DNA of 64,000 bases, taken from the NCBI RefSeq assembly GCF_016097405.1, contig NZ_JAEHGD010000002.1:73876-137875 (forward strand), read 5' to 3'. The notes beneath the pieces are model-generated. The model made no database searches, was not told where the DNA came from, and was given only the letters and a program-made list of their open reading frames with translations. The position numbers were made by a program, and so were the translations under genes. The DNA is from a methane-oxidizing endosymbiont of Gigantopelta aegis (GTDB lineage: Bacteria; Pseudomonadota; Gammaproteobacteria; Methylococcales; Methylomonadaceae). The stretch's first letter is position 1. Each line of letters opens with the position of its first letter. This document shows, in pieces, positions 7,436 to 17,421 of this stretch.

Positions 7436-9499
7436 TCACACCTCGGCGTATGGGTTATGATGGCTGAGCCATCGGTCGATAATGTCAGGGATGGATTCTG
7501 GATGTTGCGAGAGGATGTATTGCGCGGCATCTTGCACCTTATCCAAAAGATGTTGATCGCGGCTCAACTCGACTATTTTAAAATTGATTTGGCCGGTTTG
7601 TCGTGTACCCATGACTTCGCCTGGGCCGCGTAAAGCCAGGTCTTTCTCGGCAATGACAAAGCCATCCTGGCTTTCGCGTAAAATAGCCAGACGCTGTTTA
7701 CCGGTTTCGGACAAAGGGGCTTGATAGAGCAGCAAACAATAGCTGTCTTGTTGGCCACGTCCGACCCTGCCGCGTAGCTGATGGAGCTGTGAGAGACCTA
7801 AGCGTTCAGCATTTTCGATAATCATCAGGCTGGCGTTGGGTACGTCCACACCCACTTCAATGACGGTGGTAGCGACCAGCAAATCATACTGGTGTGCCTT
7901 GAAATCTTGCATAATGCGTTCTTTTTCAGCCGCTTTCATGCGTCCATGTACCAGCGCTATACGCAAATTTGGCAAGGCTTCAGCCAGATAGTCGGCCGTT
8001 TTTTCAGCCGCTTCACATTGTAAGCTGTCCGATTCTTCAATCAGGGTACAAACCCAGTAGCTTTGGTGTCGTTTCCCGGCCCATTGCCGAATTCTGTCGA
8101 TGACTTCATCTCTTCGGCTAGCTGGAATCACGCAAGTAATGACAGGTTTTCGGCCGGGCGGCAATTCATCGATGATGGAAATATCGAGGTCGGAATACTG
8201 TAACATGGCCAGTGTGCGGGGAATCGGGGTTGCGGTCATCACCAACTGATGAGGCTTCATGCCGGTTGGCGTGGCTTTTTCGCGCAGTGCCAGGCGTTGA
8301 TGGACGCCAAAGCGGTGTTGCTCATCGATGATAATCAGTCCCAGGCGGTCAAAATCGACTTGTTCTTGAAACAGGGCGTGCGTGCCGATGACGAGCCGGG
8401 CTTCGCCGCTGTTAATTGCACTCAGGGTCTGTGTACGCTGTTTGCCTTTGAGTTGGCCACTGAGAAAAAAGGGTTCAATACCTAATGGCAAGAGCCATTG
8501 CCGAAAATTGTTCAGATGCTGTTCAGCCAAAAGTTCGGTCGGTGCCATCAGTGCGACTTGATAACCTGAGGCATAGGCCATTAAGGCAGCGATTGCGGCG
8601 ACGACGGTTTTACCCGATCCGACATCACCTTGTACCAGTCGGAGCATCGGTTTGTGTTGGCGGCAATCGTGTTCAATTTCAGCGATGACACGTTGCTGCG
8701 CCGAGGTGAGCTGAAACGGAAGCTGGCCGAGAAAGCGTTGTTTAAGTGCGTCATCATGTTCAAACGCTGGGGCTTGCCATTGTTTACTGTGCTGTTTGCC
8801 TTGCAGCATTTTTAAATGATGCGCCAATAACTCTTCAAAGGCTAGGCGGGCGAGGGCGGCGCGATGAGCATCCGAATCTGAATTTTGATAGGGTAATGGA
8901 TGATGCAGAATTTCCAGGGCTTGTAAAAGCGGTGGGAAATTATATTGCTGGCATAGATGGTCGGGTAAATGGTCATCAAGTTGGCCGCCGAGTAATGTCA
9001 ACGTCTGGTCGATGGCTTTACGCAGTGTGGCCTGGTGCAACCCCTCGGTAGTTGGGTAAACCGGCGTTAAGTGCTGTTCGGTTATTGTGTCTTGCGAATC
9101 GACAATCGTGTATTCAGGGTGTGACATTTCTAGACTCTGATAGCCATGGCGAATTTCGCCAAAACAGCGCAGACGTACACCGGGTTTAAGTTGTTTGAGT
9201 TGGCCGGCTGTGTAATGAAAAAAACGTAACGGAATGCTGCCGCTATCATCACGTAATAGTACGATCAGATTGTGTTTACCATGGGGTAAAACCGTTGTTG
9301 ATTCGATAATACCGCTAATCAAGACCGATTCGCCGGCGGTAAGATGGGCAATATCATGACAACGGGTTTTATCCAGGTAGCGATAAGGGAGGTGAAACAG
9401 TAAATCTTGCAGGCAATGAATGCCCAGTTTTTTTAGCTTGGCAACCGATTGTGGGCCAATACCTTTGAGTATTGAAACCGGTTGCCGGGAGTTGTCCAT
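7436..9499 (-). CDS. recG: ATP-dependent DNA helicase RecG
   Basis: RecG remodels stalled replication forks and branch-migrates Holliday junctions. The 687-residue protein matches the usual length (E. coli 693). It has an N-terminal wedge/OB-fold domain (about residues 1-170), Walker A GDVGSGKT (about 293-300), the DEQH box in IIIDEQHRFG, and a helicase C domain ending in the QLRGRVGRG motif. It lies 20 bp after ridA within the conserved rpoZ-spoT-ridA-recG order of gammaproteobacteria. Confidence 0.97.
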   Translation of the reverse strand: MDNSRQPVSILKGIGPQSVAKLKKLGIHCLQDLLFHLPYRYLDKTRCHDIAHLTAGESVLISGIIESTTVLPHGKHNLIVLLRDDSGSIPLRFFHYTAGQLKQLKPGVRLRCFGEIRHGYQSLEMSHPEYTIVDSQDTITEQHLTPVYPTTEGLHQATLRKAIDQTLTLLGGQLDDHLPDHLCQQYNFPPLLQALEILHHPLPYQNSDSDAHRAALARLAFEELLAHHLKMLQGKQHSKQWQAPAFEHDDALKQRFLGQLPFQLTSAQQRVIAEIEHDCRQHKPMLRLVQGDVGSGKTVVAAIAALMAYASGYQVALMAPTELLAEQHLNNFRQWLLPLGIEPFFLSGQLKGKQRTQTLSAINSGEARLVIGTHALFQEQVDFDRLGLIIIDEQHRFGVHQRLALREKATPTGMKPHQLVMTATPIPRTLAMLQYSDLDISIIDELPPGRKPVITCVIPASRRDEVIDRIRQWAGKRHQSYWVCTLIEESDSLQCEAAEKTADYLAEALPNLRIALVHGRMKAAEKERIMQDFKAHQYDLLVATTVIEVGVDVPNASLMIIENAERLGLSQLHQLRGRVGRGQQDSYCLLLYQAPLSETGKQRLAILRESQDGFVIAEKDLALRGPGEVMGTRQTGQINFKIVELSRDQHLLDKVQDAAQYILSQHPESIPDIIDRWLSHHNPYAEV

Positions 9500-9519
9500 G
9501 CTTGCCTTTAGGTGTCGTT

Positions 9520-9918
9520 TTAAATGCTGTAAGGCTCGTTGATTTCCATGATGGCATCCATTTCCACGCCAACGCCTTTGGGTAATGCGGCAACGCCGAC
9601 TGCAGCGCGTGCAGGATAGGGCTGGTCAAAATACTCCCCCATGATTTCGTTGACAATAGGGAAATTAGCCAGGTCGGTCAGATAGACATTTAGTTTGACG
9701 ATGTCGTTTAAACTGCCGCCGCCTGCTTCACAGACTGCACTCAGGTTTTCCAGAACACGCCGGATATGGTCTCGAATGTCACCATCGATAATTTCCATTG
9801 TTTCAGGGTCCAATGGAATCTGGCCGGATAAATAGACGGTTGTATCGACTTTGATCGCTTGAGAATAGGTGCCAATGGCTTGTGGGGCTTTATCGGTAAA
9901 AATAACGTGTTTGCTCAT
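9520..9918 (-). CDS. ridA: Enamine/imine deaminase RidA (YjgF/YER057c/UK114)
   Basis: RidA hydrolyses reactive enamine and imine intermediates such as 2-aminoacrylate released by PLP enzymes. The protein is 132 residues (typical about 128). Family features are [20 protein letters not shown] near the N-terminus and [14 protein letters not shown], with the substrate-binding Arg, near residue 107. It sits between spoT (3 bp upstream) and recG, so co-transcription is very likely. Confidence 0.95.
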   Translation of the reverse strand: MSKHVIFTDKAPQAIGTYSQAIKVDTTVYLSGQIPLDPETMEIIDGDIRDHIRRVLENLSAVCEAGGGSLNDIVKLNVYLTDLANFPIVNEIMGEYFDQPYPARAAVGVAALPKGVGVEMDAIMEINEPYSI

Positions 9919-9921
9919 GAT

Positions 9922-12099
9922 TTAGGCTTTGATTCGAGTAAGTTTTAAAACAATATTCAATTTTTTTAGTTTTCGGATGATATTGGCTAAATGTACCCGG
10001 TTTTTGACCGTCAGGGTGATAAGATCAACCGAAACACGCTCATCTTGCCCGACAACGGTGACATTTTCAATATTTGAATCCATGCTGGAAATGGTAGCGG
10101 CAATCGTTGCTAATGTGCCGCGTTGGTTTAACAACTCGAGGCGGATTTCAACCGGAAACTCACCTTGTGTTTCTTTACACCATTCTACATCCAGCCAGTT
10201 TGTCTGTTTTTTTCGGACATCATGGCTGTTGCGGCAATCTGAATGGTGTACCACAATGCCTTTGCCCGGGTTGAAAAATCCGATGATCGGGTCGCCGGGA
10301 ATGGGATGGCAGCATTTTGCCAGGGTAACGACCATATCTTCTGTGCCCTTGATGATTAAGGGCGAGGCACTGGTTTGCTGTTCTGTGGTATCGAGTTTGA
10401 CGGCGGCAGAAATATCAGACTGATTAAGACGTTTGGCAATCAATAGCGGCATTTTGTTGCCCAGGCCAATATCTTCCAGAAGTGCGTCCAGTGAATCCAG
10501 CTTCAAGGTTTGAAGAAGCTGTTGTATTTTGTCTTTGTCGATGTCATCTAGTGTTTGATGAGTAATAGCTTGTAATTCTTTGTCCAGCAGCCGCCGCCCG
10601 AGATCGATGGCTTCTTGTTGTTTGAAGTTTTTCAAATAGTTACGGATGCCGCTGCGAGCTTTGGCGGTGACAACATGGTTCAGCCATAGTGGGTTGGGTC
10701 TGGCCCAGGCGGCGGTGATGACTTGAACCGTCATGCCGTTTTCCAATTGTGTTTGTAACGGCACCAGCTTTTTATCGATGCGTGCGGATACGCAAGTGTT
10801 GCCAATATCGGTATGTACGGCATAGGCAAAGTCAATGATGGTTGCGCCGCGTGGTAACTTTATAATGTCACCTTCCGGGGTAAACACAAAGACTTCTTGT
10901 GGGAATAGATCTATTTTTAGATTTTCGATAAATTCTAGCGAATCGCCGGCACTTTTTTGGATTTCCAGTAAATCCCTCAGCCATTCGTTGGCTCTAGCCT
11001 GAGCGCTTTCATGGTTATCTGATTTATATAACCAATGCGCGGCAATGCCCGATTCTGACATGCGGTGCATTTCATGGGTTCTAATCTGGATTTCAATCGG
11101 TACGCCATAAGGGCCAATTAAAACGGTGTGCAGTGATTGATAACCATTGGCTTTAGGTAGTGCAATATAATCCTTGAAGCGACCAGGTATCGGTTTGAAT
11201 AAATTATGCACGCAGCCCAGCGTCAGATAGCAGTCTTCAACGCTGTCGCAGTGGATGCGGAAGGCATAGACATCAAAAACATCGGAAAAAGGAATTTTTT
11301 TCTGCACCATTTTTTGATAGATGCTAGCGATATTTTTTTCTCGACCTTCTACTGTCGCTGTTATCCCGCTTTGTTGCAGACGCTGAGCGATTGCGCTTTG
11401 AATGGTGTCGATAATTTCTTTGCGATGGCCGCGAATTTTTTTGACGGCATGCTGCAAAACCTTGTAGCGACAGGGGTAAAGCGCCTTGAAGCCTAGGTGT
11501 TCCAGTTGGTGACGTATTTTATTCATACCCAACCGGTTGGCGATAGGCGCGTAAATTTCCAGTGTCTCTTTGGCGATGCGGCGTTTTTTATTAGCTGGCA
11601 TGGCGCCAAGGGTTTGCATATTGTGTAAACGATCAGCCAGTTTAACCATAATGACACGGAAGTCTTTAGCCATGGCTAAAAACATTTTACGTACATTTTC
11701 CGCTTGTTTTTCGGCCCGGGATTTATTGTCAAGTTTGGTTAGCTTGGTGACGCCCTCGACTAAATCGGCGACTTCCGTACTGAACATGTCCGCCAATTGC
11801 TGGTAAGTGACGTCGGTGTCTTCGATGACATCATGCAGAATGGCCGCCATGATGCCGCGGGCATCCATGCGCATTTCGGCCAGCGTGATGGCGACTGAGA
11901 CCGGGTGGCAAATATAGGCTTCGCCACTTTTTCGAACCTGGTGTTTATGCGCCTCTGCACCGACATGATAGGCGCGTACAATATCGTTGATTTGATCAGG
12001 CTCCAGATATTGATCCAGAATCTGACAGAGACGCCCGAATAGTTTATCTTCAGGCGTTTGCGGATCAGGGGGGCTAAGCGTTAAGTCGGTGTCGGGCAT
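9922..12099 (-). CDS. spoT: Bifunctional (p)ppGpp synthetase/hydrolase SpoT
   Basis: This enzyme makes and degrades the alarmone (p)ppGpp. The 725 residues contain, in order, an HD hydrolase domain (HPVSVAITLAEM then ILHDVIEDTDV, about residues 60-95), a synthetase domain (about 240-350), a TGS domain (DLFPQEVFVFTPEGD, about 400-460) and a C-terminal ACT domain (about 650-725). An intact HD motif argues for a SpoT/Rel enzyme rather than a hydrolase-dead RelA. Its start codon overlaps the rpoZ stop codon by 1 bp, the usual coupling in this operon. Confidence 0.95.
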   Translation of the reverse strand: MPDTDLTLSPPDPQTPEDKLFGRLCQILDQYLEPDQINDIVRAYHVGAEAHKHQVRKSGEAYICHPVSVAITLAEMRMDARGIMAAILHDVIEDTDVTYQQLADMFSTEVADLVEGVTKLTKLDNKSRAEKQAENVRKMFLAMAKDFRVIMVKLADRLHNMQTLGAMPANKKRRIAKETLEIYAPIANRLGMNKIRHQLEHLGFKALYPCRYKVLQHAVKKIRGHRKEIIDTIQSAIAQRLQQSGITATVEGREKNIASIYQKMVQKKIPFSDVFDVYAFRIHCDSVEDCYLTLGCVHNLFKPIPGRFKDYIALPKANGYQSLHTVLIGPYGVPIEIQIRTHEMHRMSESGIAAHWLYKSDNHESAQARANEWLRDLLEIQKSAGDSLEFIENLKIDLFPQEVFVFTPEGDIIKLPRGATIIDFAYAVHTDIGNTCVSARIDKKLVPLQTQLENGMTVQVITAAWARPNPLWLNHVVTAKARSGIRNYLKNFKQQEAIDLGRRLLDKELQAITHQTLDDIDKDKIQQLLQTLKLDSLDALLEDIGLGNKMPLLIAKRLNQSDISAAVKLDTTEQQTSASPLIIKGTEDMVVTLAKCCHPIPGDPIIGFFNPGKGIVVHHSDCRNSHDVRKKQTNWLDVEWCKETQGEFPVEIRLELLNQRGTLATIAATISSMDSNIENVTVVGQDERVSVDLITLTVKNRVHLANIIRKLKKLNIVLKLTRIKA

Positions 12100-12341
12100 T
12101 AAAGCGTTTCAACTCGATTATCCGGGACGTCACCCACATTGTGAAGGAGATCGATGTTGTCTTCAGTTACCTTGCCGGCGGCAATTTCACGTAATGCCAG
12201 CACGGTGTTTTTGTCTTTTTCTGGTTCAACAAGAGGGTCCGCGCCTTTTTCCAGTTGTCTGGCACGCTTGCTTGCTAATAACACCAGCTTGAAACGATTT
12301 TCAATGGTTTCCAAACAATCTTCAACAGTAATTCTAGCCAT
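12099..12341 (-). CDS. rpoZ: RNA polymerase omega subunit
   Basis: Omega helps assemble and stabilise RNA polymerase and contributes to one ppGpp binding site. The 80-residue product begins [20 protein letters not shown] and contains [11 protein letters not shown] and [11 protein letters not shown], the family signature. It is the first gene of the spoT-ridA-recG-ubiC unit. The gmk gene that often precedes rpoZ is not here; pgk lies upstream on the same strand after a 118-bp gap. Confidence 0.96.
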   Translation of the reverse strand: MARITVEDCLETIENRFKLVLLASKRARQLEKGADPLVEPEKDKNTVLALREIAAGKVTEDNIDLLHNVGDVPDNRVETL

Positions 12342-12421
12342 TTTTTACAATCCAATAGTGATTTCAAACCCGGGTGATAACATATTCGAGTTTACGAAGG
12401 AACCTTTCATTATATAGGTGA

Positions 12422-12451
12422 TTATTCCGCCAGGCAATGCTGGCGGAATAA
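12422..12451 (-). terminator. Perfect 12-bp hairpin downstream of pgk
   Basis: TTATTCCGCCAG (12422-12433) and CTGGCGGAATAA (12440-12451) form a perfect 12-bp stem with a 6-nt loop, 8 bp past the pgk stop codon. It probably protects or ends the pgk transcript. The minus-strand sequence after the stem is not T-rich, so efficient intrinsic termination is uncertain. Confidence 0.55.
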
Positions 12452-12459
12452 GTTTGAAA

Positions 12460-13632
12460 TCAGGCGCGTTGTTCTAGGATTTCAACGGCAGGTAACTTTT
12501 TACCTTCCAGAAATTCCAGAAAAGCACCACCACCAGTTGATGTGTAAGAAACACGATCGTTGATGCCATATTTATCGATAGCTGCTAATGTATCGCCACC
12601 GCCGGCAATTGAAAAGGCTGAGCTTTCGGCAATAGCCATTGCAACGGTTTTGGTGCCTTCACCAAATTGGTCGATTTCAAATACACCGACGGGGCCGTTC
12701 CAGACAATCGTTCCCGCCTTATGAATGATGTCAGCATATTGTTTGGCGGTTTCAGGGCCAATATCCAGAATCATATCGTCTTCGGCGACATCGGCGACGT
12801 TTTTGATGGTTGCTTCAGCAGTTTCAGAAAACTCTTTGGCGCAGACCACATCAACCGGAACAGGGATGTCTGAACCATTGGCTTTTGCCTGTGCCATCAA
12901 GCGTTTAGCCTCATCGACTAGGTCTTCTTCGTAGAGTGATTTACCAACCGGGTAGCCCGCAGCCACAATGAAGGTATTGGCGATACCACCACCAACGATG
13001 AGCTGGTCGACTTTTTGCGACAGGCTTTCGAGTACGGTGAGTTTTGTGGATACTTTAGATCCACCGACGATAGCGATCAATGGTTTGGTTGGATGTTCCA
13101 GCGCTTTGCCTAAGGCATCGAGTTCTGCGCTGAGCAAGGGGCCTGCACAGGCGACCGGGGCAAATTGTGCAACGCTGTGTGTGGAGGCTTGTGCTCTGTG
13201 CGCGGTGCCGAATGCATCCATGACGAAGATGTCGCACAAGGCCGCCATTTTTTTGCCAAGTTCAGGGTCATTTTTCTTTTCACCCTTATTAAAACGGACA
13301 TTTTCACATAGCACGACTTCGCCAGGCGCAACCTCAACGCCGTCCAGCCAGTCCCGTTCCAAGCGAACAGGTTTTTCCAGCAATTCAGACATTCTGTCGG
13401 CGACAGGTGCCAAACTGAATTCTTCGGAAAACTCCCCCTCAGTTGGTCGGCCTAAATGCGACATCACCATGACGGCGGCACCTTTTTCGAGTGCCAGTTT
13501 GATGGTTGGGATACTGGCTTTGATTCTCAGGTCGCTGGCGACTTTGCCATCTTTAATCGGAACATTCAGGTCTTGCCGAATAAGAACACGTTTGCCGGAG
13601 AGATCAAGATCGGCCATTCGTTTTATTGCCAT
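12460..13632 (-). CDS. pgk: Phosphoglycerate kinase
   Basis: Pgk interconverts 1,3-bisphosphoglycerate + ADP and 3-phosphoglycerate + ATP in central carbon metabolism. The 390-residue protein has the N-terminal signature [15 protein letters not shown] (about residues 15-29), the SHLGRP loop, the hinge GGSKVSTKL (about 203-211) and the C-terminal nucleotide loop [14 protein letters not shown] (about 365-378). It stands alone, with no gap, fba or pyk neighbours in the window. A hairpin follows the stop codon. Confidence 0.97.
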   Translation of the reverse strand: MAIKRMADLDLSGKRVLIRQDLNVPIKDGKVASDLRIKASIPTIKLALEKGAAVMVMSHLGRPTEGEFSEEFSLAPVADRMSELLEKPVRLERDWLDGVEVAPGEVVLCENVRFNKGEKKNDPELGKKMAALCDIFVMDAFGTAHRAQASTHSVAQFAPVACAGPLLSAELDALGKALEHPTKPLIAIVGGSKVSTKLTVLESLSQKVDQLIVGGGIANTFIVAAGYPVGKSLYEEDLVDEAKRLMAQAKANGSDIPVPVDVVCAKEFSETAEATIKNVADVAEDDMILDIGPETAKQYADIIHKAGTIVWNGPVGVFEIDQFGEGTKTVAMAIAESSAFSIAGGGDTLAAIDKYGINDRVSYTSTGGGAFLEFLEGKKLPAVEILEQRA

Positions 13633-13743
13633 AGATTTTCCTCAAATTTTCAGTAATTGGACTCAGGTTAAAAGAGGCGCCACATTTGGGCACGATGCGG
13701 GATATTATAGAGTGTTCGCGGCAATAGCGCATGAAAATCCAGT

Positions 13744-14331
13744 TTACTCAACATCATTGAATCGCCGGCGAGTTTGTTCTTTAAATGCTCGGTATGCTTC
13801 GGCGTCGCCATAATCGAGGAAATGTTGATAACGGCTGTGCAAGGTACTAATGCGGCGGGCGTGTTTTATCGGGCACCAATATTGTTCTGTGCGTGCGGCG
13901 ATTTCCTGGACATAGGCGATCAGGCCATTAAAGTAGCTGCAATAGGCGCAGTTGAGTTTTTCGATGATATTGAGATAGCTTAAATAATGCCGGTCAAAAA
14001 CAATATAATCGTGGCGTTTTACTTTCGGGATTTTGTAAATTGGGAAGCAGATGGCCTGATAAAGACTGACACTGATATCGAGCATAATGGTAGGGAATAA
14101 AACGGCCCATATGATAGGCGCGCTGAGAATATTGCCAATAGAGGCATGGGAAAAATAATCAAAAAGGGATTGCAGTTGTTTTTTATGGCGTTGCCGAGTT
14201 GCTGGTTTAAAGGTGATATCTTCGGCGTTAATCTGATAGTTGGCATCCTGTTGTTTCTTCTGAATTTCGTCAACAAGTTTTTTTTCCAGGGCTTTTATTT
14301 CTTCGAGTAAGTCATTTACCGTGTTATTCAT
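13744..14331 (-). CDS. Conserved membrane-associated protein of unknown function
   Basis: This is a 195-residue protein I cannot assign to a characterised family. It has an N-terminal coiled-coil-like stretch (NDLLEEIKALEKKLVDEIQKK is within residues 5-25), then one long hydrophobic segment (about residues 68-98). A dense cytoplasmic C-terminal block follows, with FDRHYLSYLNIIEKLNC, CSYFNGL, ARTEQYWCPIKHARR and YQHFLDYGD. Three cysteines and several histidines in that block could bind metal, but no recognised motif is present. The strong local sequence character suggests a conserved gene rather than a chance frame. It is flanked by pgk and pilU on the same strand. Confidence 0.7.
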   Translation of the reverse strand: MNNTVNDLLEEIKALEKKLVDEIQKKQQDANYQINAEDITFKPATRQRHKKQLQSLFDYFSHASIGNILSAPIIWAVLFPTIMLDISVSLYQAICFPIYKIPKVKRHDYIVFDRHYLSYLNIIEKLNCAYCSYFNGLIAYVQEIAARTEQYWCPIKHARRISTLHSRYQHFLDYGDAEAYRAFKEQTRRRFNDVE

Positions 14332-14464
14332 GATTAATTGTCCGCTTGTTAGTCAGGTTTTATCAATGCTTTCAGTTTTATTGGCCACTGCGGACTGAGT
14401 ATACGATTCTTCAACGGGCGTTTTGAAAGCGCACATTGTGGCGCATTCCTATAAAGTTTGGCTT

Positions 14465-15598
14465 TTAATAAAGCCCGCCATTGCGTTCTTCCTCGGTTTC
14501 TTCCAGCGTGATGCCGGTATCTAGTGTGCCAGCGTTTTCAGCACCGAGCTTGATCATCAGGCGTACTTCATTTCTGGAGTCGGCAGAGTTTAAGGCATCT
14601 TCATAGCTTATTTTACCACTGGTGTAGAGATCATAGAGCGCTTGGTCAAAGGTTTGCATACCTTGTTCACGCGATTGTTTCATCAGTTCTTTTAATTTAT
14701 GAACTTCACCTTTACGAATAAAATCAGAGGCTAACGGCGTATTCAGCAAGATTTCGACAGCAGGATAACGCCCTTTGTCGTCGGCCCGTCGGATCAGTTG
14801 TTGGGCTACAATGCCACGTAAATTCAAGGATAAATCCATAAATAATTGGCGGTGCATTTCATCGGGAAAAAAATGTAAAATTCGGTCTAGTGCCTGGTTT
14901 GCGTTATTGGCGTGCAAGGTGCAAAGACAAAGGTGACCGGTTTCGGCGAAGGTGATGGCATGTTGCATGGTTTCCCGGGTTCTAACCTCACCAATCAGAA
15001 TAACGTCGGGTGCCTGGCGCAAGGTGTTTTTTAAGGCAACTTCATACGATTCGGTATCAATTCCCACTTCGCGCTGGGTGATAATGCAGCCTTTATGTGG
15101 ATGCAAAAATTCAATCGGGTCTTCAATGGTGATAATATGACCGCTGCTGTTTTCATTGCGATGGTCAATCAAGGCGGCGAGGGAGGTTGATTTACCGGTA
15201 CCGGTGGCACCGACAAAAATAATCAGACCTCTTTTGGTCATGATAAGGTCTTTTAAAATGGATGGGATATGTAATTCTTCTACGCTTGGAATATAAGTTT
15301 CAATGCGCCTTAACACCATTCCTGCCGCATCGCGTTGGGTAAATGCGCTGACCCGGAAGCGGCCTAATCCGGTACTGCTGATGGCAAATTGGCATTCTCG
15401 AGTGTGTTCAAACTCATCGCGTTGTTGTTGATTCATTACACCGAGAACAATTTTTTGGGTTTGTTCGGCAGTCAACGGAGTCTTGGATAAATCCATGATA
15501 CGACCATCGACTTTTATCGAAGGCGGTCTGCCGGCGGTGATAAACAGATCGGAGGCCTTTTTTTCCATCACAATTTTTAACAGAGCATTAAAATCCAT
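14465..15598 (-). CDS. pilU: Type IV pilus retraction ATPase PilU
   Basis: PilU is the accessory retraction motor of type IV pili and works with PilT. The 377-residue protein carries Walker A GATGTGKST (about residues 130-138), an Asp box in HIITIEDPIEFLH, and Walker B in APDVILIGEVRTRETM, followed by the His box TGHLCLCTLHANNA. The C-terminal extension with acidic residues is typical of PilU compared with PilT. It follows pilT by 9 bp in the usual order. Confidence 0.95.
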   Translation of the reverse strand: MDFNALLKIVMEKKASDLFITAGRPPSIKVDGRIMDLSKTPLTAEQTQKIVLGVMNQQQRDEFEHTRECQFAISSTGLGRFRVSAFTQRDAAGMVLRRIETYIPSVEELHIPSILKDLIMTKRGLIIFVGATGTGKSTSLAALIDHRNENSSGHIITIEDPIEFLHPHKGCIITQREVGIDTESYEVALKNTLRQAPDVILIGEVRTRETMQHAITFAETGHLCLCTLHANNANQALDRILHFFPDEMHRQLFMDLSLNLRGIVAQQLIRRADDKGRYPAVEILLNTPLASDFIRKGEVHKLKELMKQSREQGMQTFDQALYDLYTSGKISYEDALNSADSRNEVRLMIKLGAENAGTLDTGITLEETEEERNGGLY

Positions 15599-15607
15599 TG
15601 TTATCTC

Positions 15608-16645
15608 CTAGCGGAATTGGCTTTTATTAACTGCTTTGGCCATTGCTGTTTTCGCGGTAATCAGACCTTGGTCGACTAATTCTTTCAGGTTTTGATCCAG
15701 GGTTTGCATGCCTTCTTTGCGACCGGTCTGAATGGCAGAATACATCTGTGCTACTTTTGCTTCACGAATCAAGTTACGAATCGCGGGGGTACCAACCATG
15801 ATTTCATGTGCCGCAATCCGGCCGCCGCCGATTTTTTTAAGCAGGGTTTGTGAGATGACCGCTTGCAGCGACTCAGATAACATAGAACGAATCATGTCTT
15901 TTTCTGCAGCAGGGAAAACATCGATAATCCGGTCGATGGTTTTAGCTGCCGATGTCGTATGTAAGGTGCCGAATACCAGGTGGCCAGTTTCGGCCGCTGT
16001 CAGCGCCAGACGAATGGTTTCCAAATCCCGCATTTCACCGACCAGGATAATATCAGGGTCTTCCCGCAATGCAGAGCGCAAGGCTTCGTTAAAACCGAGT
16101 GTATCGCGGTGGACTTCGCGTTGGTTAATCAAACACTTTTTACTTTCGTGAACGAATTCGATCGGGTCTTCAACGGTTAAAATATGAGCATATTCGGTGT
16201 TGTTGATATGGTTGATCATGGCGGCCAGCGTGGTCGATTTACCCGAGCCTGTCGGTCCTGTGACCAGAATCAATCCGCGGGGTTTTTTACACACTTCTTC
16301 AAAAAAACGGGGCGCTTTGAGCTGTTCTAATGAAAGTATTTCAGAGGGGATGGTTCTAAATACCGCGCCAGCACCGCGCTCCTGATTGAAGGCATTGACC
16401 CTGAAGCGGGCAACACCGGGCAAGGCAAAAGAGAAATCGGTTTCCAAAAATTCCTCATAATCACGTCGCTGTTTGTCATTCATGATGTCATAAATCAAGG
16501 CGTGGACCTCTTTATGATCTAAGGCTGGAATATTGATACGGCGAATATCGCCGTCAACCCGAATCATCGGGGGTAAGCCGGCGGATAAATGTAAGTCTGA
16601 GGCGTTACTTTTTACGGAGAAGGTTAATAATTCCGAAATATCCAT
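15608..16645 (-). CDS. pilT: Type IV pilus retraction ATPase PilT
   Basis: PilT is the hexameric ATPase that depolymerises type IV pili at the inner membrane, powering twitching and DNA uptake. The 345-residue protein has Walker A GPTGSGKST (about residues 129-137), HILTVEDPIEFVH, Walker B DPDIILVGEMRDLET and the His box TGHLVFGTLHT. Length matches characterised PilT proteins (about 344). It is the first gene of the pilT-pilU pair and is divergent from yggS, a common arrangement in gammaproteobacteria. Confidence 0.96.
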   Translation of the reverse strand: MDISELLTFSVKSNASDLHLSAGLPPMIRVDGDIRRINIPALDHKEVHALIYDIMNDKQRRDYEEFLETDFSFALPGVARFRVNAFNQERGAGAVFRTIPSEILSLEQLKAPRFFEEVCKKPRGLILVTGPTGSGKSTTLAAMINHINNTEYAHILTVEDPIEFVHESKKCLINQREVHRDTLGFNEALRSALREDPDIILVGEMRDLETIRLALTAAETGHLVFGTLHTTSAAKTIDRIIDVFPAAEKDMIRSMLSESLQAVISQTLLKKIGGGRIAAHEIMVGTPAIRNLIREAKVAQMYSAIQTGRKEGMQTLDQNLKELVDQGLITAKTAMAKAVNKSQFR

Positions 16646-16737
16646 TTTGCTATCCTGTAAGAAATTAAATTAGGATTGATAGCCTTAACCATAGTTCAGG
16701 TCTTTGAATTTTGGAAGGGCTGTTGTTTAATAGTGGG

Positions 16738-17421
16738 ATGGAAACGATAGCAAACAAATGGCGACAGGTTAAGCAACGTATTCGAGAAGCCGAGCAGGCA
16801 GCCGGGCGAGATAAAGGGGATGTTTTGTTGTTGGCTGTCAGTAAAACCAAACCGACAAGTGATATTGTGGCTTTGTATCGCTTAGGTCAGCGGCATTTTG
16901 CCGAGAGCTATGTGCAGGAGGCTGTGCTAAAACAATCGGCGTTGGCAGCTTTTGATATCAGTTGGCATTTTATCGGCCCGATTCAGTCGAATAAAACCAA
17001 AGTAATTGCCAGGCATTTTAGTTGGGTGCATAGCGTCGATCGGCTGAAGATTGCGCGTAGGCTCAGTGATCAAAGACCCGATACATTGCCGCCGTTGAAT
17101 ATCTGCTTACAAGTCAATATCAGTGGCGAGGCGAGCAAATCCGGTATCAGTCTGGGGGATTTGCCAGAATTAATTGATGCTGTCAGGTCATTGCCGCGTC
17201 TTCGATTACGCGGTGTGATGGCCATCCCTGAGCCGGAACAGGATTTTCAAAAGCAACGACAGCCGTTTGCCCAACTGCATCAGGCTGTTAATGCCTTATC
17301 CGGTACTCCGCTGGATACCTTTTCAATGGGGATGTCCGCTGATTTGGAGGCGGCTATTGCTGAGGGAGCGACGATTGTACGGGTAGGGACGGGGCTATTT
17401 GGGCCAAGGCAGTATCCATAA
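16738..17421 (+). CDS. yggS: YggS-family PLP homeostasis protein
   Basis: This cytoplasmic PLP-binding protein keeps vitamin B6 and amino-acid pools balanced; no catalytic activity is established. The product is 227 residues from the ATG at 16738; the frame stays open to a TTG at 16711. The PLP lysine is in LLLAVSKTKP (about residue 36). HFIGPIQSNKTK and the C-terminal FSMGMSADLEAAIAEGATIVR (within residues 195-216) are family hallmarks. Divergent from pilT. Its 3' end overlaps the convergent TauE/SafE gene by 68 bp. Confidence 0.92.
   Translation: METIANKWRQVKQRIREAEQAAGRDKGDVLLLAVSKTKPTSDIVALYRLGQRHFAESYVQEAVLKQSALAAFDISWHFIGPIQSNKTKVIARHFSWVHSVDRLKIARRLSDQRPDTLPPLNICLQVNISGEASKSGISLGDLPELIDAVRSLPRLRLRGVMAIPEPEQDFQKQRQPFAQLHQAVNALSGTPLDTFSMGMSADLEAAIAEGATIVRVGTGLFGPRQYP

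Noticed and set aside
9929-10423. Plus-strand frame opposite the end of spoT
   Set aside because: The spoT ACT domain explains the sequence; the antisense product shows no family features.
12968-13813. Long plus-strand open frame (281 codons) opposite pgk
   Set aside because: It lies antisense to pgk, which has all kinase motifs; its product is low-complexity (Ser/Pro-rich) and has no recognisable domain.
15732-16151. Plus-strand frame opposite pilT
   Set aside because: It is the antisense shadow of a well-conserved ATPase gene and has no ribosome-binding site or domain.
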